64,000 bases of DNA, taken from positions 16,712,698 through 16,776,697 of the forward strand of contig NW_024881321.1 of the NCBI RefSeq assembly GCF_018691265.1. Reading direction: 5' to 3'. Below are positions 56,072 through 64,000 of this stretch, in pieces. Within the stretch, counting starts at the first letter, position 1. Each line of letters starts with the position of its first letter. The DNA comes from Tyto alba. Its lineage: Eukaryota; Chordata; Aves; Strigiformes; Tytonidae. Below the pieces are notes generated by a model, which did not search any database, was not told the DNA's origin, and saw nothing but the letters and a program-made list of their open reading frames with translations. The position numbers and the translations under genes were made by a program.

Positions 56072-57994
56072 CTTGCCTAAGGAGTATTTATGTATTAATA
56101 CAGAATTTTTGTACCTTACCTTCATTTTTTCCAAGGGAAAGATAGAGTTCAGAATGCTGGTTTTTATTTACACTGATTTACATTTTTTTATGCATTTTGG
56201 GATGGCAGTAAAACTTTCTACATATGTATAGTAGATATAGAATAATATAGATCAATAATAATAATAAGTATAGAATAATATACTTCAGTATTATTTCAAT
56301 ATAATCTCTATTTAGTAATTAACATTGGGTTTTCTTACTATTATTATAGTGTATTTGATATTGAAAGTTAGGATTAATACTAATTAAGACTGAATTCCAG
56401 GACCAAGGTGAACTTCTGAGGAAAATCAGAGGAAAAAGTATTTCTTATTAAAAAACACTTCAAAGGAGAACACAGACATACTTCCTCCTGTGTCTCAAAT
56501 TATGTCCTGGTATATGCATGTCATAAATAGCTGGTAGAAAAATGGGTAGAAATTTAGTTGAAACAAAGGAAATACAATTATTTTTCAAATTCAGTGTGTT
56601 CTGGAAATAGTCCAGTCTATCCTTCAGAGAATATCATTTAGGCTGAAGCATTGTGTGGAAGACAGAATTTTCTATAGACTTCCATGAGAATGCAATTTTA
56701 CTTTTCAGTCCTGTGGTCACTTATTTATATTTCAATATCATGTAATATTTTTTCTCTTCCTTGAGTTATGAAGCCTCTTCTATTTTACAATATTTGGGAG
56801 TACTGGTGGTGGTTGGATTCTCTAGACTTTTTAATAAACTGTATTTGCACGTGAGGTGGCTTTTGTCATATATAAGCTTTTAATTTTTTCTTTGGAGAAT
56901 GTGCTTGTGGAACAGATCATTGAATTGTAACTGTTATTCCCTCATAATGCCTTGCTTTATTAATATTGAAATAACATTAAACAGCCTATTCAGGAAACTA
57001 TCAAGAATTTATGTAGTCACTCCTTACTGCACCTGAGTGGTTTCCACAAGAATAACAATAGTAAACTTTCTTGGCATTTGTCTATTCTTCCTTTTCAGGG
57101 TAATAGCTTCACTTTGGGGTATTTTTGTTGTAGACTAGTTGTTGGCTTTTTCTTGCTTCCATAGATTAGTATCTTTTTTAAGAAAAATGTTGAACCTATA
57201 TATATCCTCACAATGGCACTTTTTTCTGTTAAGTGGTGTAAAAAACTCTTGTTAATAAGTGTCCCCTAAATTGTAAAATGTATATTTTACACCACAGTCA
57301 GGTGAAGAACCTGGAAGGACATAAAAGAAGATAAGGGAAACACACACTGATACAGAACATTACTTCGGCTTGATATGTACAACATTTCCAATTTTTTTTT
57401 GTGTTTGTCTTCATGATCTGACACTTATATGGACACTACTTAGGAATTTATAGGGCTGGATCCTACTGACATTTTTCTGAGACATACAACACTGAATTTG
57501 TAACCAAAAAGAAGGATTATGACAAAGGCAGGTTAAATTATTTTTTGGGTTTTTTTCTGAACCACAGATATTTAAGGTACTAGAGAATTCCCCATCATAA
57601 CCAAGACAGCCTTGAAAATCTTAAGTTCTGGTGCCTTTGTACTGCTACACCAGTAACCTTTTGCTGTCATACTTACTGGAATTTCTGTATTGTTTTTCAT
57701 GTAACTAGATAGGTGACTTGTCACAAGTGCTCTACTAGATGCTTTTCTCTCTCTAAATGTGTTTTAAGAATCCTTTTCAAAATAGCATTAAAAGGGTATT
57801 AGGCAAGGGAGGAAGGAAGCTATAGCATTGTGCAGGTTGTTCAGAGAAGGTATTTCTGATTTTGAGGCACTTGAACATTAGGAAAGGTGAGTCAGATAGG
57901 ACTGTCATGTCATTTCCTAAATTTGTTTTTCCTGTTCCCAAGTACTTGACTCATCAAAGCTGTTTTGTGGTGCCTGGGCTGGTGTTCATTTATG

Positions 57995-58137
57995 CTCCCT
58001 CCCTCTCTCACACCCCTGCTGCTCTCACTTTCTCTTTGTCCCCCTCTACCCCTTCTCTACGTCCCCCTCTCTGCCCCTGCCTACCTCCTACACACACACT
58101 TCTTTTTTTCTTTCTTTCTTTTTTTTTTTTTTTTTCT
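57995..58137. repeat. Polypyrimidine tract, C/T-rich then T-rich
   Basis: About 140 bases are almost all C and T on the plus strand, with only a few purines: TCCCTCC and CCCCTCT blocks, a short CACACA stretch, then TTTCTTTCTTTC and T21. The strand asymmetry makes long artificial open frames here. Homopurine-homopyrimidine DNA of this kind can form triplex structure. It is about 850 bp upstream of exon 58980-59070 and is not itself a splice tract. Confidence 0.85.
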
Positions 58138-58339
58138 GGCCCACTTTGTCTTACAGGAGAGAGGAAACCTGAATTACACAAGCTGAAATATTAAAATCTG
58201 TACATGTTTTAATCTTGCTGTTATTGGGATTTCTTTTCAATTTAAATTTCCAATGTGTTTTAAATCCTTAGAAATATGTTTTCAGAAATCAGTCATCTAT
58301 GGAGGCAGAGATTATTTTGAATATTTTTACTTTCCATAA

Positions 58340-58580
58340 ACATAAGAATCTTCTTCTTGCCCTTTTCTGAAGATAGGTATGGCATTTGTTTTCCTCAGGT
58401 TATGAGAAATTTCTGATTGCCACAGTCTTTCAAAAATGATAGTGAGCAGCCCCACAGTGACATCAGCTCCCTCAGCAACCTCGGATGTGTCCCTTCTGGT
58501 CTCATGGACTTGTTTCTGCTCAGTCAGCTTAAGCACTCCCTAATTTTATCTTTCTGTACTTCCTCATGTGCACAGAAAAT
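58340..58580 (-). mobile_element. CR1 LINE fragment: start of the reverse-transcriptase region
   Basis: On the minus strand the frame contains LTIIFERLWQSE, then LRKTNAIPIFRKGQEED, the CR1 reverse-transcriptase N-terminal pattern (IIFEKSWQSGE...W+K.N..PIFKKG.KEDP). Upstream nucleotide blocks also match CR1 ('CTCGGATGTGTCCCTTCTGG' and 'TCTCATGGACTTG' on the plus strand). It is a short, internally derived, decayed copy with neither the 3' end nor the RT catalytic motif. Confidence 0.75.
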
Positions 58581-58915
58581 GAATTCTTTAGAAAAAAAAC
58601 CTGAAGCAACCTAACCTGCCACTGCTGAATCAAACTTACACTATTGGTGTGTATATTGTGACTATACCAATAATATGAGTATTCAAGGACACTGAACTCT
58701 TTTTCTTTACTTTCGTATTGTGTAAGTCTTATGTTAATCAGAAAAATAAAAAGATAAAAGCCTGCCAGTGTTGTAGGAAATTAACGCATGGCATGGTGTT
58801 AATGCTAATTGTGAACAAAATTATTCCACTCAAGTCCAGAAGATTAGACCAACTGAAAGTCTTACTTCTAGAAAAATGTTTGTGCATGTGTATAATTATA
58901 AATAGAATTTCTTAG

Positions 58916-59071
<156 letters not shown>

Positions 59072-59817
59072 TAAAAAAGTGCCTCCTGAATTTACTTGTT
59101 GAAGACAAAATAAATGAAGATATGTGCATTATGTTTTGTTTTAGAATTCAGCCAGTTTGATTAACATGAAGTGTTTTTTTTAATTACTTATGTATACAGG
59201 AATAGAGTGAAGACTAGGACCTGTTAATGTGATTGATGCATATAAATGAGCATATACATAGTTTTCTAGGTCATTTTAAGATCTTTCTTCATTGTCTTTC
59301 AGAAAGATAAATTTTAATTGTAAAAACTAAACAGCTGTAAAAACACACTAGTCACATTGTTTACATTTATAAAATAGGAAATAAGTTTTTAGTGCCCTAA
59401 AAATGATTGTATGTAATTGTAACAAAAATACGTCTGTCAGGAAACTAAGGCAGCCAAGGTTTCAGAGCATCACTATTTCATCTTTACAAATATAGGAGCT
59501 GATTCCAGTTATATTTCTTCAGTTTACTCTGATACCATTTGATCAATAGATAAAAATTATGTTGGCTGAATAACAAATGTCTTGAACATAGTAATTTTTA
59601 AATAATAAGTTTTTATTATGCATTGTCTTTTAGAAATAACAGTGACGTTTGAATAGCTCATATGAGCATAAATGCTACAACTCACTGTGAAGTAGAGGGA
59701 ATGTAGATTTATTTATCAGATTTTTAAACTGTGACCACAGCAAAAGTGTTGCTGCTGTTCAAAATATGTATAGGTAGTATACAAAGAAAATATAAACTAA
59801 GATTGAAATTATGGAAT

Positions 59818-59950
59818 AGTGGGATGTCTGGAGGTCAGCAGGGTCCAACACCATGCTCAGACCAAATCCAATTGTTCAAGAGCTTGTCTGGATAAGTTTT
59901 GATTTTCTCAATGGATTGTGATTCCACGTCCTTCACAATACCATGGGTCA
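59818..59950 (-). mobile_element. CR1 LINE 3'-end fragment, antisense, decayed
   Basis: The plus strand shows 'GTCTGGAGGTCAGCAGGGTC', 'CCAACACC', 'GCTTGTCTGGATAAGTTTTG' and 'GGATTGTGATTCCACGTCC', the complement of the CR1 3' end in the right order. Divergence is high, and similarity stops just before the (ATTTG)n repeat. Confidence 0.65.
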
Positions 59951-59962
59951 GAGTAATGTGAT

Positions 59963-59997
59963 GATTTGATTTGATTTGATTTTGATTTGATTTGATT
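59963..59997. repeat. (ATTTG)n pentanucleotide repeat
   Basis: Seven GATTT-type units occur in tandem, one of them lengthened by a single T. It lies directly beyond the decayed CR1 fragment. Confidence 0.88.
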
Positions 59998-61686
59998 GTT
60001 TTATCCAGAATCCTGTCTCCAGCCTGGCAGAGGAGATACCATAATTAGGATGGTGGTTCTCCCAGGATTAGACACATTCCTTGCACTTTGAGTATGCCTA
60101 CAAGTTGCTCAAATGCAGGAAAGTCAGCTGCGTAATTTGTGTTAGGGGTGGGCTTTGACAATGCTGTCTTCTACCAGAAAGAGAAACTCCACCATCATTG
60201 GTGGATACACGAAGTGTATAAAGATAGAGTGAACATGTACCATAGCTTCACAGTATACATTTCTAGCATTCAGGTTCTGGAAGTGCAGTTTTTGTCATGT
60301 ATAGCTGTTTTTTTACTACAAGTATTAGTTGTTTTTGTCCTCTCAACCCCCACCTTCTCCATGACAAAGAATACTTGACATCAAAAGTTACTGATGAGAA
60401 TTAAGGGCAAATGATGGTCTGTTCATGTTTGCAACAAAGCTTTGCGGCCATGTACTGTTGCTTCTGTACTTCATATTTGGTTTTCAAGTAAGTGTTATGA
60501 CTGTCAATCAGATGTCTTTGCAGATCAGTCCTTTTGTCCCTTTGCTTTAAATTTAAACTAGTCAAAAAACATATTGACAAGCATATTTGAAAGACATACT
60601 CGTGTTTATCCTTAAATACTTGCAAATCCAGGTCAAGTTCACTGAATAGTTGTAGCTGGGAAAATTATCATGTGCTACATTCCTGAAGTTGCCATGGGAA
60701 GATATCCAAGTTTCCCCTTGCACTCTAATAGCTAATGTATAAGATCCCTAACTAGTCAGAGAAGTGGTTCATTTCTCTTTATTACTAGATGAGATCTTAA
60801 CACACATCTCCTATCTCCTAAATAAAAATCCAAGTAATTAATTTGGAGAATTAATTTCTCTATTTTCAGTTATTGTTTACACAGTCTAATGCTAGGAGGA
60901 ACTGAGAGAACCAACCTCTTGATAAATGCTATTGAGAATTTCAGGTAATTCCTCTCATACAAGGTGAAAGTAAAAGATTGTCTCTGTGAACGTGTAGGTT
61001 TATAACACAGCTGAAGAATCTCAAGACTTCTGCCAAATCTGAAAGTGTATTCCCTTTTACTGAGGAGAAGGTGTAGGTTATGACTGGTCAAATTTTCACA
61101 GAAAGTCTGTACACTCATTTAGTTTTACACACTCTAAGCCTCAGTTTAAGGTTAAATATAATCTCCCTATTGGTCTGCTTTAGCTCACTTACACTCTTAC
61201 AGATTCAGTATCATGGTCAAGAACTGAGTAACACTTTGCTATACATTATTTGGAGACTAACAGTCTTACGTGTTCAGTTTATGGATGGTATGCATTGAGA
61301 GTCTAAGATCTGAACTGGAGTCACTTCTCCCTTTCTTCAATATACAAGTTTCTGAAAAATGCCACACATGACTAGAAGGATAGATCATTGTGGAGAGCTG
61401 TTAAGGCACACTAGAAAGTGGTATTAACACTGTGTATCTTCCTCATTTTTAGAGTTCTGAATTTCCCATGTCATGTTGTGAAATAGATTGGTGACTAAAG
61501 TACCTACGTATGGAAGGATACAGTGATAAATTCTCTAGATGCCATTGTGATAATAAGCCACCAAGCTGCTGAATCGTACAAAGATGGCAGGATTCATTGC
61601 AGGATTTATAAATTTAGACCTCTAATCTTAGGTTTAGCATGGAGACTTTGCATCTAACCTTCCATTATAACCAAATTAGTTGTAAT

Positions 61687-62870
61687 CATAGAATCATGGA
61701 ACGGTTTGGGTTGGAAGGGACCTTTAAAGAACATCTAGTTCCTATCCCCTGCCATAGGCAGTGGCACCTTCCTCTAGATCAGGTTGCTCAAAGCCTCATC
61801 CAACCTGGCCTTGAACACTTCCAGGCCTGGGCATTTACAGCTTCTCAGGACAACAAGTTCCAGTGTCTCACCACCCTCACAGTAAAGAATTTCTTCCTTA
61901 TATCTAATCTGTATCTACCCTCTTTCAGTTTAGAACCATTACCCCTTGTCATATCACTACATTCCCTGAGAAAGGGTCCTGCCCTATTCTTCCTGTAGAC
62001 CCCTTTAAGTACTGGAAGGCCACTCTAAGGTCTCCCTGAAGCCTTCTCTTCTCCAGGCTGAACAACCCCAGCTCTCTCAGCCTGTCCTCACAGGGCAGGT
62101 GCTCCAGTCCCCTGATCATCTTTGTAGCCCTCCTCTGGACCTGCTCCAATAGGTCCATGTCCTTCTTATGCTGGGAGCCCCAGAGTGGGACACAAGACTC
62201 CAGCTGGGGTCTCACAAGAGCAGGGTCCAAGGGGAGAATCACTTCCCTCGACCTGCTGGCCACACTTCTCTTGATGAAGCCCACAGTACAGTTGGTTTTC
62301 TGGGCTGCGAGCGCACATTGCTGGCTCACGGTTTTCCATCCACTAACACCCCCAAGTCCTCCTCCGCAGGGCTGCTCTCAATGCACACATCACCCAACCT
62401 GTATTTGTGCATGGGGTTGCCTCAAGTCATGTGCAGGACATTGCAGTTGGCCTTACTGAACTTCATGATGTTTGCAGGGGCCCACCTCGCAAGCCTGTGG
62501 AGGTCCCTTTCGATGACATCCCTTCCTTCCAGTGTGTCGACCACAGCACACAGCTTGGTGTCATGGGCAAACTTGCTGAGGGTGCACTCAATCCCACTGT
62601 CCCTGTATGTCTCCAATAAAGATATTAAACAGCACTGGTCCCAATACTGACCCCTGAGGGATGCCACTTATCACTAGTCTCCACTTGGACACCCAGCCAT
62701 TGACCACAACTCTTTGAGTGTGGCCATCCAGCCAATTTCTTATCCATTGAGTGGTACATCAATCAAATTCACATCTCTCTTATTTAGAGGCAAGGGTGTC
62801 GTGCGGGCACAGTGTCAAATGCTTTGCACAAGTCCAAGTAGGTGATGTCAGTTCTTCAACACAGCCTGTG
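61687..62870 (-). mobile_element. CR1 LINE, 1.2 kb 3' portion with decayed reverse-transcriptase coding, antisense
   Basis: This is the longest and best preserved CR1 in the window. The 3' terminus at the left edge reads ATTCTATGATT on the minus strand, the family's diagnostic octamer-type end. Going up in coordinate come the 3' UTR, the ORF2 C-terminus (minus frame 61949-62329 with KRSVASRSREVILPL and QRRATKMIRGLEHL) and the end of the reverse-transcriptase domain (minus frame 62422-62667 with [14 protein letters not shown] and DTLEGRDVIERDL). The catalytic FADD box reads FAHD (62560-62571) and the frame is broken between the two parts, so it cannot be active. It is 5' truncated at about 62870. 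Confidence 0.92.
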
Positions 62871-63700
62871 GAGTTTGGAGTACATTTCAGTTTACCATCC
62901 AGGCGTCCATTTTAGTGGAATATAGTGAGGCTCTACAGACTGTATTGAATAGGACTAAATGATTAATACCATCTTGAAAGACTAGGTTAGATGTCTGGAA
63001 GCATTCTCTGCAATTGCACACTGAATCTTCCCACTGCTGCCTATGGAACTGTGCTGATGAATTGATGTCACTCATTTGACTTTGGGCATGAAACATGTAT
63101 TAGGTTGAGGATCTAATTTTTTAAGTAGGTTAAGTAATTCAATAATCCTTTCTCTTCACTTCTAAGTTAATTTGTGGATCTGTGTAAGTTTTTTTTAAAA
63201 AGTGACAATAACATTTAATTATTTAGCATATTAAATGTCAGACGAAACAATTTTTCCTCTGTTTTGAAAATTATAAAATACTAAATTTTTCAGTGTTTAA
63301 CTACAAAATGTATATTAATGTGCAGGGTTTTTTAATGATATTTAAGGAGAAGCCAATTACAGTAATTCCCTAAAGTTGCTAAAAAGTAAAGACTCATAAT
63401 TAGTTGAAACATTTTGACATGATTACTCTGATTGTGTAGTATTGTACAAATTATATAGGTAATTACTTTAAAAAAAGTATTACAATGGCATAACTGTGGG
63501 AATGCTATCTCAGTGCTGTTAAATTTTGCAATATTTTAATTGTTTTTCTAACTAACCATTCTGCATGTTTCACTGTAGCTTATTAGTATTTAAGCACTGG
63601 TGAAAAATCAAGGCAATCAAGTTCTGAAGTGTAAATGTGAAAATTTTTTTTGCATATTTTGGAAAAAAATTCAACTTGAGCTTGCTTTTTATTGGCACAG

Positions 63701-63803
63701 TGTTCATTTGGCAAGGAGGTTACTGCAGCTAGAAAAGCAAAACTCGTTGCTCGTAAAAGATCTGGAACATCAGAAGGAACAAGTAACACAGATTTCACAA
63801 GAG
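63701..63803 (+). CDS. PIBF1: PIBF1 coding exon 8 of 8 in window (about residues 577-611)
   Basis: The acceptor is TTGGCACAG|T and the donor is AGAG|GTAAAT. One base completes a split serine (AG|T), then 34 codons end in phase 0. The peptide [20 protein letters not shown] continues to [14 protein letters not shown], resuming the coiled coil after the glycine-rich break in the previous exon. It matches family members at nearly every position. The C-terminal 140 or so residues of the protein must be encoded beyond the window. Confidence 0.96.
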
Positions 63804-64000
63804 GTAAATTACTGCTACAAAAAATCAATTCTGTAGAGACTATAAACATTGAAGAACAGCTGTTCATAAAATGGAATATTTTCTAAACAGTGTTTATTAT
63901 CTATTTGATGTCAAAAAATGGCCTCTTATTAACCAAAACTCTGTTAAACTTTTTTCAAATAAGTTTATATTGTATTTTGAAACGAAGATCTAAAGAGGAA
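63804..64000 (+). other. PIBF1: PIBF1 intron, 5' end, continuing past the window
   Basis: The sequence after the donor GTAAAT is AT-rich and has no recognisable feature in the remaining 197 bases. The open frames that continue past the exon here are intron read-through. Confidence 0.85.

Overview
This is vertebrate nuclear DNA, almost certainly avian. It is AT-rich, protein coding is limited to short, widely spaced exons with GT-AG splice sites, and the recognisable interspersed repeats are CR1 LINE fragments plus solo LTRs with TG...CA ends. I see no Alu, B1, MIR or mammalian L1. The exact bird cannot be named from the sequence.

The window lies inside one plus-strand gene, PIBF1 (progesterone immunomodulatory binding factor 1, also CEP90), a coiled-coil protein of centriolar satellites and centrioles needed for ciliogenesis. 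Eight consecutive internal coding exons are visible: 910-1018, 6051-6232, 10922-11047, 15071-15169, 51251-51416, 54826-54976, 58980-59070 and 63701-63803. They total 1027 bases, join in one open frame with compatible phases, and correspond to about residues 270-611 of the roughly 757-residue protein. The promoter, 5' exons, last exons and 3' UTR lie outside the window.

Layout: 1-15 kb holds four exons separated by 4-5 kb introns, with an old CR1 interrupted by a solo LTR near 2 kb. From 15170 to 51250 there is a single 36-kb intron with no sign of another exon. It holds a clean 1060-bp solo LTR (19754-20813), several CR1 pieces, a tRNA-like relic, a 22-bp perfect palindrome and many homopolymer tracts. 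From 51 to 64 kb there are four more exons, a second related antisense LTR just downstream of exon 51251-51416, a CpG-dense AT-rich patch, a long polypyrimidine tract and a 1.2-kb CR1 with decayed reverse-transcriptase coding.

No operon, CRISPR array, defence system or other novel multi-gene system is present. The most noteworthy non-coding signals are the three LTR insertions (two with exact 5-bp target-site duplications), two CpG-rich patches of unknown origin, the FOX/E-box palindrome and the tRNA-like relic.
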